A stretch of DNA of 64,000 bases from Prorocentrum cordatum. Taxonomy: Eukaryota; Sar; Dinophyceae; Prorocentrales; Prorocentraceae. The DNA is taken from NCBI GenBank assembly GCA_963575745.1, contig CAUYUJ010005002.1, forward strand, positions 388,548 to 452,547. The letters are read 5' to 3'. Shown piece after piece: positions 42,455 through 52,880 of this stretch (position 1 is its first letter; every line of letters begins with the position of its first letter). Position numbers and translations under genes: made by a program. The notes under the pieces are model-generated. The model saw only the letters and a program-made list of their open reading frames with translations, was not told the origin of the DNA and did not search any database.

Positions 42455-44180
42455 CTAGTACAGCGTTTCGTGGCCCCATACGGTGCTCCGCCGAAGGCTC
42501 CAGTGGCAGGGTCCGCATGCAGTTCCACCTCCATTTCGGCGCACCCCTCACACGTTTCGTGGCCCTATAGGGTGCTCCGCCGAAGGCTCCAATTGCAGGG
42601 TCCGCATGCAGTTCCACCCCCATTTCGGCGCACCCCTCGGACGCTTCGTGGCCCCATAGGGAGCTCCACCGAAGGCCCCACTGGTAGGGTCCGCATGCAG
42701 TTCCACCTCCATTTCGGCGCACCTCTCACACGTTTCGTGGCCCATGCGGTGCGCCACCGAAGGCCCCAGTGGCAGGGTCCGCATGCAGTTCCACCTCCAT
42801 TTTGGCGCACCACTCACACGTTTCATGGCCCCTATAGGGTGCTCCGCCGAAGGCCCCAGAGGCAAGCTCCTCATGCAGTTCCACCTCCATTTCGGCGCAC
42901 CCCTCACACGTTTCGTGGCCCTATAGGGTGCTCCGCCGAAGGCTCCAATTGCAGGGTCCGCATGCAGTTCCACCCCCATTTCGGCGCACCCCTCGGACGT
43001 TTCGTGGCCCCATAGGGAGCTCCACCGAAGGCCCCACTGGTAGGGTCCGCATGCAGTTCCACCCCCATTTCAGCACACCCCTCGGACGTTTCGTGGCCCC
43101 ATAGGGTGCTCCGCCGAAGGCCCCAGTAGCAGGGTCCGCATGCAGTTCCACCCCCATTTCGGCGCACCCTCACATGTTTCGTGGCCCTATAGGGTGCTTC
43201 ACCGAAGGCCCCCTGTGGCAGGGTCCGCATGCAGTTCCACCCCCATTTCGGCGCACCCCTCACATGTTTCGTGGCCCTATATGCTGCTTCACCGAAGGCC
43301 CCCTGTGGCAGGGTCCGCATGCAGTTCCACACCCATTTCGGCACAGCCCTCACACGTTTCGCGGCCCCATAGGGTGCTCCACCGAAGGCCCCAGTGGCAG
43401 GGTCCGCATGCAGTTCCACTTCCATTTCGGCGCACCCCTCACACGTTTCGTGGCCCTATAGGGTGCTCCACCCAGGCCCCAGTGGCAGGGTCCGCATGCA
43501 GTTCCACCCCCATTTCGGCACAACCCTCACACGTTTCGCGGCCCCATAGGATGCTCCACCCAAGGCCCCAGTGGCAGAGTCCGCTTGCAGTTCCACTTCC
43601 ATTTCGGCGCACCTCTCACATGTTTCGTGGCCCTATAGGGTGCTCCGCCGAAGGCCCCAGTGCAGGGTCCGCATGCAGTTCCACCCCCATTTCGGCACAA
43701 CCCCTCGCACGTTACGTGGCCCTATAGGGTGCTCCGGCGAAGGCCCCAGTGGCAGGGTCCGCATGCAGATCCACTTCAATTTTGGCGCACCCCTCGAACG
43801 TTTCGTGGCCCCATAGGGTGCTCCACCGAAGGCCCCAGCGGCAGCGCCCGCATGCGGTTCCACCCCCATTTCGACACACCCCTCACACGTTCGTGGCCCC
43901 ACAGGGAGCTCCACCGAAGGCCACAGTGCTGCGTTCGCATGCGGTCCCACCCCCCCATTTCGGCACACCCTTCACAAGTTTCGTGGCCCTATAGTCTGCT
44001 CCGCCGAAGGCCCCAGTGGCAGGGTCCGCATGCAGTTCCACCCCCCATTTCGGCGCACCCCTTGCACGTTCCGCGGCCCCATCGGGTGTTCCACCGACGG
44101 CTCTGGTGGCAGCGTCCACATGGCGTACCCGTGCCAATTTTGGCACACCCGTCACACGCGTCGTGACCCCAGAGAGGTTC
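42455..44180 (+). repeat. 90-bp satellite, array 2 (19 copies)
   Basis: Nineteen tandem units of 86-91 bp, recognisable by GGGTCCGCATGCAGTTCC, CCCCCATTTCGGCGCACC, CACGTTTCGTGGCCC and TGCTCCGCCGAAGG. Copies are quite similar, with later copies (43.8-44.1 kb) more diverged. Same family as 18.5-19.4 kb but opposite orientation. Confidence 0.95.
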
Positions 44181-44289
44181 ACCGATGTCGATACCCACAA
44201 CTGCGTCACTCACAACTGCACATGGTTGGGTCCCTCGCCAGGATAATTTTTAGCTTCGGCGGGGCTCGACTCTGTTCGGACAGCTTCCG

Positions 44290-44900
44290 GGCCAGGCCCG
44301 CTGTTGGGGAGCCGCCAAACAGCCCCCAGAGCGATCAGACAGCCGTCGTGACGGCCCAAGACTGCCCCGAGCTACCTCGAAGACGGACTCCAGGAGTCTC
44401 GTGCGGCCCAACAAGCTTTCCAAACGGCCCCGCGAGGCCCCGAAGACGATCCATCAAGGCTCCTAGAAGACCCCGGCGAGTGCCCCGAGAGGCCAAACTT
44501 GTTTATTGTCCATCGGTTTCGGGCGGATTTTTGCGTTCAAGCCTTTTCGGGCTCGTAACGCTCCACGACGGCTCACGAGGCGCTCCATACCGCACCCAGA
44601 AGGCCCAAGAGGCCCCCAAGAAACCCGCGCGACGGCGTCAGGGGCCACCTAAGGAGCCCCAAGATGATTCGAGAGAGCCCCAAGACGGCCTAAGAGGGAC
44701 CCCTGAGCGGCCCCAGGAGAAGCCCAAGCGGGGGAGCACGAACCCACAATTCCAGCCTTCCGCCCCCACAGCCCCCCAGGAGGCCCCGGAGAGGCGACAC
44801 GCCCCCAGGAGGCCCCACGAGGCCAGAAAGAGGCCCCCAGAAGCCCCACACAGCCCCCACGAGGCTCCCAAGGAGGTACCAACGAACACCCCAGGGGCCT
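44290..44900 (-). repeat. Degenerate GGCCCC-AAGA short-unit repeat
   Basis: Loose repetition of CCCCAAGA, GAGGCCCC and GACGGCCC every 12-20 bp. The reverse complement (CTTGGGGCC, TCTTGGGG) is the theme of 52.13-52.88 kb. A similar but weaker pattern occurs at 49.19-49.41 kb and 45.1-45.2 kb. Confidence 0.65.
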
Positions 44901-45204
44901 ATGACACACAGCCCCAGCACTGCGGCGGGTGTATGCGTAGATACATGTGCATGTTTGTGTGTATGGATTTGGATGTGTAAATGTATATGGGTGTGCATCT
45001 ATATGTGTATATGTATCTGTATTTATATATATGGTAGCCCCCCCCCACATGATCATACATATTTCTTTTTTTGCTACTCCTCTTCCTCGCGCGCCCGGGG
45101 GGGGGAGGGCCTGGGGCTTCCTGGGGCTTCCTGAGGCCTCCTGGCCTTCCCGAGTCTTCCGAAACGCTTCCTGGGGCTTCCCGAAGCCTCCTGGGGCTGC
45201 CGAA

Positions 45205-45870
45205 ACACTGCCCTGGTGAAAAACGCTACCCCTGAGAAAACGTTGTGTTTTCCTGATATTCCTGATATTCCTGACATTTCCAGAGACTACCCAGGCGCCG
45301 AGGCCTCCTGGGGCTGCCGAAACACTGCCCTGGTGAAAAACGTTGTGTTTTCCTGATATTCCTGACTTCCCAGGGATTACCCCTGAGAAAACGCTGTGTT
45401 TTCCTGATATTCCTGATATTCCTGACATTTCCAGAGACTACCCAGGCGCCGAGGCCTCCTGGGGCTGCCGAAACATTGCCCTGGTGAAAAACGTTGTGTT
45501 TTCCTGATATTCCTGACCTTCCCAGGGATTACCCCTGAGAAAACGCTGTGTTTTCCTGATATTCTTGATATTCCTGACATTTCCAGAGACTACCGTGAGT
45601 AGTCTCTAGAAATGTCAGGAATATCAGGAATATCAGGAAAACACAGCGTTTTCTCAGGGGTAATCCCTGGGAAGGTCAGGAACATCAGGAAAACACAGCG
45701 TTTTCCACCAGGGCAATGTTTCGGCAGCCCCAGGAGGCCTCGGCGCCTGGGTAGTCTCTGGAAATGTCAGGAATATCAGGAATATCAGGAAAACGCAGCG
45801 TTTTCTCAGGGGTAATCCCTGGGAAGGTCAGGAATATCAGGAAAACACAGCGTTTTTCACCAGGGCCATC
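45205..45870. repeat. Large palindrome built of tandem repeats
   Basis: The centre is a 5-nt loop at 45594-45598 (ACTAC-CGTGA-GTAGT). The left arm has about 2.5 tandem units of 115-155 bp (TGTGTTTTCCTGATATTCC, ACATTTCCAGAGACTACC, GGCGCCGAGGCCTCCTGGGG). The right arm holds the same units inverted for about 270 bp with few differences. Frames over it (Ser-Gly-Ile repeats) are artefacts. Confidence 0.92.
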
Positions 45871-45954
45871 TCTGGGAAGATCTTGGAAATCTGGAAAATC
45901 TGGTAAACGGTATTTTTTCAAGAGCAGGAGGATGATAATCAAATCGTGTAGCTT

Positions 45955-47310
45955 CAACAGGGCAGCGTTGGCCGTCGGCTGCCCCCCGTCAGTTGTGAAC
46001 GCAGCTCCCCAATCAGTTCTGCGAGCAGCCTCCTGCTACGAAACATTACTCGCAAAACTAGCTGTGAACGCCGCTCCACACCTAGTTTTGTGAGTGATGT
46101 CTTCCTCCTCACCCTCGTCATGCTCCTCACCCTCCTCTTCTTCCTCCTCCTACTCCTCCTGCTCCTCCCCATCCTTCCTCCTCCTTCTTTTCTTCACTCA
46201 ACCCCACCTCTCCGCTTCATGGCGTCACTCACAAATCTAGTTGCGAACGCAGCTCCGCAACCAGTTTTGCGAGCAGCCTCCTGATAAGAGACATTACTCG
46301 CAAATCTAAATGTGAACGCCGCTCCACACCTAGTTTTGTGAGTAAGGTGTTGCTCCTCACCTTCGTCATGCTCCTCACCCTCCTCTTCTTCCTCCTCCTA
46401 CTCCTCCTGCTCCTCCCCCCTCCTCCTTCTTTTCTTCACTTTACCCCCACCTCTCCGCTTCGTGGCGTCACTCACAAATCTAGTTGTGAACGCAGCTCCC
46501 CAATCAGTTCTGCGAGCAGCCTCCTGCTACGAAACATTACTCGCAAAACTAGCTGTGAACGCCGCTCCACACCTAGTTTTGTGAGTGATGTCTTCCTCCT
46601 CACCCTCGTCATGCTCCTCACCCTCCTCTTCTTCCTCCTCCTACTCCTCCTGCTCCTCCCCATCCTTCCTCCTCCTTCTTTTCTTCACTCAACCCCACCT
46701 CTCCGCTTCATGGCGTCACTCACAAATCTAGTTGCGAACGCAGCTCCGCAACCAGTTTTGCGAGCAGCCTCTTGATAAGAGACATTACTCGCAAAACTAA
46801 ATGTGAACGCCGCTCCACACCTAGTTTTGTGAGTAAGGTGTTGCTCCTCACCTTCGTCATGCTCCTCACCCTCCTCTTCTTCCTCCTCATACTCCTCCTG
46901 CTCCTCCCCCCTTCCTCCTCCTTCGTTTCTTCACTCTACCCCCACCTCTCCGCTTCGTGGCGTCACTCGCAAATCTAGTTGTGAACGCAGCTCCACAACC
47001 AGTTTTGTGAGCAGCCTCCTGCTACGAAACATTACTCGCAAAACTAGCTGTGGACGCCGCTCCACACCTAGTTTTGTGAGTAAGGTGTTGCCCCTCACCT
47101 TCGTCATGTTCCTCACCCTCCTCTTCTTCCTCCTCCTACTCCTCCTGCTGCTACGGCTCCTGATCACTCAGCCCCCTCCTCTCCACTTCGAGGCGTTACC
47201 CCCCAATCTAATTGCGAATGCAACTCCACAACAAACCTTGCGAGCAACCTTCCGCTACGAATCATTATTCACAAAACTTGTTGTGAACGCCGCTCCACAG
47301 CTAGGAAGAG
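45955..47310 (+). repeat. 245-bp tandem array with dimer structure and hairpins
   Basis: Five-plus units of 242-249 bp, marked by ACCTAGTTTTGTGAGT at about 46080, 46328, 46570, 46819 and 47067. Units 1 and 3 share details absent from units 2 and 4 (for example CCATCCTTCC), and units 2 and 4 share others, so the repeating unit is about 490 bp. Each unit has an inverted pair ACTCGCAAAACTAG / CTAGTTTTGTGAGT around 20 nt, a second similar hairpin, and a (TCCTCC)-rich stretch. Confidence 0.92.
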
Positions 47311-47384
47311 GCGGTGGAAAATGGGGGAGAATGTTGCTCAACTATGGCCGGTGCCACTGGAGCTCGGCATTCACCAGATGACGC

Positions 47385-48215
47385 GGAGGAGGAGGAGGAG
47401 AACAAGGGGCTCAATTTTGAGGAGTAGGGCAAATATGGTTTGGAGGAGAAGATGGAGGAGGTGGTGGAGGGGGAGGAGGAGGAGACGATGAGCAGGAGGA
47501 CAAACATTGGGAGGAGGAGGAGAAGGAGGAGGAGGAAGAGGTGAATGAGGATTCAGAGAAGGAGGAGAAGGACGAATAGTAGGAGGATTCTGATGAGGAG
47601 GACAAACATGAGGGAGAGCTTGAGGATAATTTAAAGAAGAAGGAGGGGACGAGAAGCAGGAGGAGGACAATGAGTTTAACTTTGCGGAATCGGAATAGGA
47701 GGAGGACAACATGCCGAAGAGGAGATGGAGGAGGATTCAGAGAAGGAAGATGAAGAGGACAAGGAGGAGGAGGAGGAGGAGGAAGAGGAGGACAAGGAGT
47801 TTGAAAGTGAGAGGGGGTAGGAGGAGGAGAATGATGAGGACAAACATGAGGAAGAAGTGGATGAGGATTCATAGAATGAGGAGGACGAGGGGAAGGAGAA
47901 GGAAGAGGAGGAGGAAGAGAAGAGTTGAGGCCAATGCATTTGATTTTGAAGCGGAGGGGGAAGAAGACAAACATAAGGAGGAAGAGGATGTGGAGGAGGA
48001 TTGGGAGACGGTAGAGGAGGAAAATGAGGAGGAGGACGAGGAGGACAAGGCGTTTGGTATCGAGGAGGAGGAGGAAGAGGAGGACGAGGAGGAGAGGACA
48101 ATTATGAGGAGAAGGTGGAGAAAGCTTCAAAGAAGAAATATGAGAAAGAGAAAGAGAGGGAGGGGGAGCTTGAGGTTGAGAAGGAGTAGGATGCTGAGGA
48201 GGAGGAGGAGGAGGA
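47385..48215 (+). repeat. Degenerate (GGA)n / GAGGA tract
   Basis: About 830 bp of purine-rich imperfect GGA repeat with GACAA and ATGAGGA interruptions. Arg/Glu-rich frames are artefacts. Confidence 0.9.
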
Positions 48216-48431
48216 GGGGCATCATAAACATGAGATGGTGAGATTGGATTGCAATGCGCCGCGAAAGACTGAAGTCGCTTCGCGCTGAAGTGTTTGGATT
48301 GCAATCGACGGAATTGCGGTTTGCAACGTAGCAAACCATCATGAAGAAAAACAGGAGGAAGGAACGGGTTATGATGACTGGAGGGATGATGGGAGAATGT
48401 GTATGATCATGTGGGGGGGGGGGGGGGGCGA

Positions 48432-48433
<2 letters not shown>

Positions 48434-48465
<32 letters not shown>
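48434..48465 (+). repeat. (TA)n microsatellite
   Basis: 16 TA units after a 16-17 nt poly-G run. Confidence 0.97.
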
Positions 48466-48468
<3 letters not shown>

Positions 48469-48594
48469 ATTTGAAGGTATACGTATATGGACGTGTTCAT
48501 GTATATGACTGTGTACGTGTGTATGCGCATGCATTTGCGTATGTCTATGTATATGGTATTTAGGTGCATTTACAGATCCGCATAGGTACATGTC

Positions 48595-49060
48595 AATACA
48601 TATATATGTATCGATGTGTATGCATGTTTAGATATGCGTGGACGTACGTATGTGTGTACAGATGTTTGTATGTTCATCTGCATGCATGGATGCATGTATG
48701 TATGGATGCATGTATGGACATATGTATGTATGTATGTGTGCATGCATGTATGTATGTATGTATGTATGTATGTGTGTGTATGTATGTATGTATGTATGTA
48801 TATGCGTATATATACATGTATGTATGTATCTGTGTATGCAGGTATGTGTGTATGTATGTATGGATGCATGCATGTATGCATGTATGTATGTATGCATGTA
48901 TGTACGTATGTATGTATACATGTGTGTATGTATGTATGCACGCATACATACTTACATATGCTTGTATCTGCATGTGTACACATGCATGTGCGTATATGTG
49001 TACATACGCACATACATGTGTATAAATGTAGATACACCTATATATATAAACATATATTGA
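48595..49060 (+). repeat. (ATGT)n microsatellite
   Basis: Imperfect ATGTATGT repeat with GC-containing variants such as GCATGC. Met/Tyr/Val/Cys-rich frames are artefacts. Confidence 0.95.
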
Positions 49061-49077
49061 CGGAGCTGTGTTTGCAT

Positions 49078-49080
<3 letters not shown>

Positions 49081-49128
<48 letters not shown>

Positions 49129-49130
49129 CA
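49081..49130 (+). repeat. (GACA)n microsatellite
   Basis: Twelve to thirteen GACA units; spurious Asp-Arg-Gln-Thr frame. Confidence 0.97.
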
Positions 49131-49599
49131 CAGGCAGACATACTCAGAAGGGAGGTTCCGACCCCGTGGCACCGGAGAAAGGGGTGCTTGAACAGAGCGG
49201 CCCCCGCCCCTCTCGAAGTCTCCCTGGGCGTTTCTCGGCTTTCCGAGACGGCCCCAGGACGTCCCGCGGCCGGCAAGGACAGCCTCCAGACTGCGGATTG
49301 CCCAGGTCGCCTCCAGGAGTCGCCTCGAGAGCCCCAGGAGCGTTCCGAGACAGCCCGAGGCAGTTCCAAGACGGCCAGCACGCCGCCAGGACGCCCCAAG
49401 AGGCCCCCTGAGAGGGCGCGGGCTTTCAAGGTTGAACGCTTTCAAGGTCGCCGATCGTCCAAGGTGGAACACTCCCCGCGGTGTCGGACACCACACGGGC
49501 CCCCGACACCCCTCAAAAGCTTCCAAATAGATTCAAATTAGCTCTGAAGCATGGCCGTTCAGCGGCCTCGTAGCGGGCCCGAGCCTGGCGAGCCCACCC

Positions 49600-50110
49600 T
49601 CATCACATTCATCGTCCTCCTGGATGCCTCCGTACTCCGGGAAGGGCTGTACACAACCTATGTTTGCAACGTCTTGGGTTACAGTCATATCCGAGGCCAC
49701 AGCCCACCCATAGACATCATCATGCGCTTCGTCAAAATCTTCCATGTCATGAGCACGGGCATGCTTGTCATAGCCACCGCCATCATGACTGTTGTCGTCC
49801 AAATACTCTTCTCATCCTTGTCATCGTCCGCATGCCACTTTATCACCATTATCATGCCCGTCGTCATCAACCACCGCATTGCCATTATTACCATAATCGC
49901 GATATTTACTGTCATCCTCGCCATCATCGCCCCAATGATCGTCCTCATGCTTGTCATCATCTTTTCCATCGTCTTCATCATTGTCATCCACATCGTCGTG
50001 GACATTACCATCACCACCGTTCTCATCATACGCCAGCACATAGTCATAGTCATCCAAAACATCATCGATCATCGTTCCCGCAATCCTGAACATCCATACC
50101 CTCAGCATCG
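49600..50110 (-). repeat. Degenerate (GAT)n-like tract, Asp-rich on minus strand
   Basis: ATCATC/GTCATC-type trinucleotide repetition, much diverged. The minus frame reads a very Asp/His-rich peptide over 49533-50114 with only two stops, probably a decayed trinucleotide repeat and not a gene. Confidence 0.7.
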
Positions 50111-50573
50111 TCACCTGGGAAGGGCCAGGGGTGAACCGCGGCCAGGAGAGGGGAAGGGGGGAACCCTCGGGCTGAAGTCACATCCGAAACCGTAGCTCAA
50201 TCGTCGACATATCACGGCGAGCTGGGATTCAAGAGAACCTGAGCGCGCGCGAAGCGCGTGCGATGGTTCTAGTACATTATTTTTCCAGGGGGATGTCGTG
50301 CCGTGTGCTGCTCCAGGGCAGCATCATTGTTGTCTCGGGGTACTACGCCGAACCCCCTCTCCTCCCCTCATCCGTCCTTCACTCCTCAAATCCCTGTCTC
50401 GCCCTCTCTTCCGACTTTGTCGCCCACGTTTCTGGCTGGAAGAGCGTCTTTGGGTCACACGCTGAAGTGAAGCCACGGACGAGCAGCACTCGCAGTTTCC
50501 GCTGGCCTCCCCTTGCCCCCCCCTCGCCCCGCCCAGAAGGACGAGGCGTTAGCTTTCTCCGGCCCCACGCGAG

Positions 50574-50672
50574 GCCCGCCTGCTGCCGTTCTGGATGGCC
50601 CTCGGCCTGATGATCGTGCTGTCGCTGCTTGGGCCCATCACCTACGGGGTGATCTTCCTGCTGATCGTGCTG
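50574..50672 (+). CDS. PLAC8-family protein, exon 3 (C-terminal hydrophobic part)
   Basis: Follows CACGCGAG, an AG acceptor. It encodes ARLLPFWMALGLMIV, a turn containing GPITYG, then VIFLLIVL. PLAC8 domains continue after RWADT with a short linker, an FW..L motif, a hydrophobic segment, a polar turn and a second hydrophobic segment; this order is met. G/C third-position bias is strong. The coding signal ends near CTG|GCGCCC (possible GC donor). Joined in phase 0 to exon 2 it reads RWADTMTK-ARLLPFW, close to the usual spacing. A last exon is still missing. Confidence 0.65.
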
Positions 50673-51614
50673 GCGCCCCCCGCTGGGGAGCGACGCTCTC
50701 TCTGTCGTTCCTTAGCCTTGCCTGGGATACAGTCCACCGGCGCCAGAAGGGCGAGTAGTTTTCCAAGGCTGCCCTTGCACCTTTGCATCTCGGCCCATCC
50801 GAGCACCTCCTCCTCCTCCTCCTCCTCCTCCTCCTTCTTAGCAGGGGGCCATGGGCTTCCAGTTTGGGCTTCCACTTGGGCCTTCAAGGGCCTCATGATT
50901 TGGTCGCGCTGTATGCCACTCCTGCTCATCGGGGGCACGCCGCTCCGGGTTCTGGGAGCCCCGCCAGTGCACCTCGCATGCCGTGCAACCTGGGGATCGA
51001 GCGCGGGCGTTCGATAGGGGGCGCCGTCGAGGCTGGTTACTCAGGGGGAGGAACAGGAGAGAATGCAGGGCAGGGGGTGTGTTAGAATGAAGGCCTTCAG
51101 TGATTGGGGAGTGTCATCGCTGTTGAGCTCGAGCGTACTGAGCCGCCGACAGGCTGTGAATGTCACGTTTGCGCATTTCAGTGCGATCGTCGTGCGCTAG
51201 AGTCATGCTAAACGTGCATGGTGCCCGAGCGCAGTTACGATGGCAGTACCGGGACAAGGTTTCGGGAATACATACCGCCCCCCCCCACTAAATTGAACAC
51301 GCAAGCATTTGCTGCAACTCGGCTAGAGCTTAGCACTGGCTGATTCCGCGAGTTTTGCTGAGCAGCGTTCATGGAATACAGTAGAACCTTGCTGCAGGCG
51401 AGTGACAACATCGTGCAGGAGCACATCGTTGCCCACGTCCACGAATGCGCAACCACGAAAAAAACTTACACGTTATTTGAGAATGGCGACCAGCGACCAA
51501 GATGAGCACTGAGTTGCTGGGCGTAGCCAGCTGGGGGATGTTCGCTGATGGCGAAACGACCATCTCGGTTTAAGACGGCATCGGCGTATGTGGAGGAACA
51601 AATCGCGGACCATA
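50673..51614. other. Spacer after exon 3
   Basis: Short (CCT)n at 50807-50834. HRRQK can be read at about 50734 but a stop follows two codons later; no confident exon. Confidence 0.4.
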
Positions 51615-51908
51615 TCACGAGGCAGAATGACGTCCACAAAAGTGTTTGTCATATTCTTGTCTGGGTTTACTGAAGCAGCGGGGGAGCATAGACCGAAGCC
51701 AGTCAACGAGCTCTTCGAGGGTAGATTGGCCAATTGCGCAACCAACAAGCTCGAGTAAGCGCCGAAACGCGAAAATCACCCAGGCCACTTGTATGCTTAG
51801 TTCAGAGACACTTGACGGCGCCTTAGAAAACACGGATGAGGATGACGCAGTTCGGTTGTTCAGCGGCCAGGGTAGGCAAGTACAGTGCGACAAACCGTTA
51901 CCATACAT
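51615..51908 (-). CDS. Hypothetical 97-residue ORF
   Basis: Starts at an ATG and has a helical-looking middle (IQVAWVIFAFRRLLELVG, then TLEELVDWLRSML). Codon use lacks the strong G/C third-position bias of the other exons, so it may be chance. No family recognised. Confidence 0.2.
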   Translation of the reverse strand: MYGNGLSHCTCLPWPLNNRTASSSSVFSKAPSSVSELSIQVAWVIFAFRRLLELVGCAIGQSTLEELVDWLRSMLPRCFSKPRQEYDKHFCGRHSAS

Positions 51909-52129
51909 TTAAAGGCTAATCCGATGGAAAGGGTGAACGCGAGCTCACCGCCGCACGCAAACAAGCAGGTTACAATAGGATGCACTAAACACCTGAGGTG
52001 CGCACCTATGCCAAACTGGGTGGAACCGAAATTGTTGTCGCTTCGCGAATCCCCACCAGCCCATCCAGAAACGATGCCCAGAGGAATTGCCTCGATCAGA
52101 GAAGTGGGCAGCACACAGAGGAAGCCATT

Positions 52130-52880
52130 ATGAGACATCTTGGGATATCTTGAGCCATCTTGGAGGTCATTTTGGGCTCTCCCAGACGCTCTTGGAGTCA
52201 TCTTAATCCGTGCCCCCCCCCAAGAGGCCTCCATGTGGCTAAAACCTGTGTAGAATCAATGATTAGGCATTCTCGCCGAGGCCTCTTGGAGCATCTTGGG
52301 TGCATCTGGGGGGGCTCTTGGGGCCTCTTGGGGGTCTCTTGGGGGCCTCCGGGGGGCCTCTTGGGGGCCTCTTGGGGCCATTTTGGGGCCATCTTGGGAC
52401 CTCTTGGGGCTTCCTGGGCGCTTCTTGGGGCCATCTTGGAGGAGATCGATCAAACAAGAGGGGGGGTTTAATTAGCGTCCCCCCTCGGAAGCCCCTAAAA
52501 TCGCCTCTTGGACCCCTCTTGGAACGCTCTTGGAGTGCTCTTGGGCGCTCTTGGGGCCGTCTTGGGGCTCTTTTGGGGCTCTCTTGGGGCCCTCTTGGGC
52601 CATCTTGGAACCATCTCCAGGCCTCGGATGGCCATCGGAAGCGAAAAGGCGAGAAAGCAAAAATCATTGATTTTCCTTAGGTTTTGGGACGATTTTGGCC
52701 TCTTCGGGGCCTCCTTGGGGAGCTGTTTGGCCACTTGGAGTTATCTTGGGGCCGTCTTTGGGCTTCTTGGAACCATCTTAGGAGCCATCTCGAGCGATCT
52801 TGCGCTATCTTGAGCCATCTTGGAGCTCATCTTGGGTTCTCTGAGGCGCTCTTGGAGCCGTCTTGGGCCATCTGGGACGC
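52130..52880 (+). repeat. Degenerate CTTGGGGCC short-unit repeat
   Basis: CTCTTGGGGCC, CATCTTGG and GCCATCTTGG recur every 12-20 bp for about 750 bp. A short block at 52450-52500 is less repetitive. Complementary in theme to 44.3-44.9 kb. Confidence 0.75.

Larger units (their letters stand above)
27554..50672 (+). other. Proposed PLAC8-family gene span with two giant introns
   Basis: Three plus-strand exons in the right order and in compatible phase (27554-28234, 41614-41679, 50574-50672) encode consecutive pieces of a PLAC8 domain: GLF, then CFLAFCCP..RWADT, then FW.ALGLM...LLIVL. The proposed introns are about 13.4 and 8.9 kb and are packed with repeats and an antisense LINE. The final exon, expected to start with a '(V/Y)xRQKLR'-like segment, was not found; HRRQK is readable at about 50734 but has no convincing splice context. 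Exact junctions are uncertain because dinoflagellates use GT, GC and GA donors. Confidence 0.55.

Noticed and set aside
45612-46093. Frames with Ser-Gly-Ile repeats (GISGISGK)
   Set aside because: Products of the palindromic tandem repeat, present on both strands because of the symmetry.
46090-46775. Leu-rich 'membrane' frames repeated in tandem
   Set aside because: Come from the TCCTCC stretch of the 245-bp array and repeat with its period.
47301-48334. Long Pro/Ser/Leu-rich minus frames
   Set aside because: Complement of the purine-rich GGA tract.
48564-49200. Met/Tyr/Cys-rich and His/Thr/Ile-rich frames
   Set aside because: Translations of the (ATGT)n repeat.
50728-50757. HRRQK as the fourth PLAC8 exon
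   Set aside because: It would require an intron of about 55 nt and a micro-exon of about 20 nt, and a stop follows immediately; too weak to annotate.
52151-52170. CTTGAGCCATCTTGG resembling an antisense spliced leader
   Set aside because: Part of the local CATCTTGG repeat, which recurs at 52811; the key AAAATGGCTACGG part is absent.
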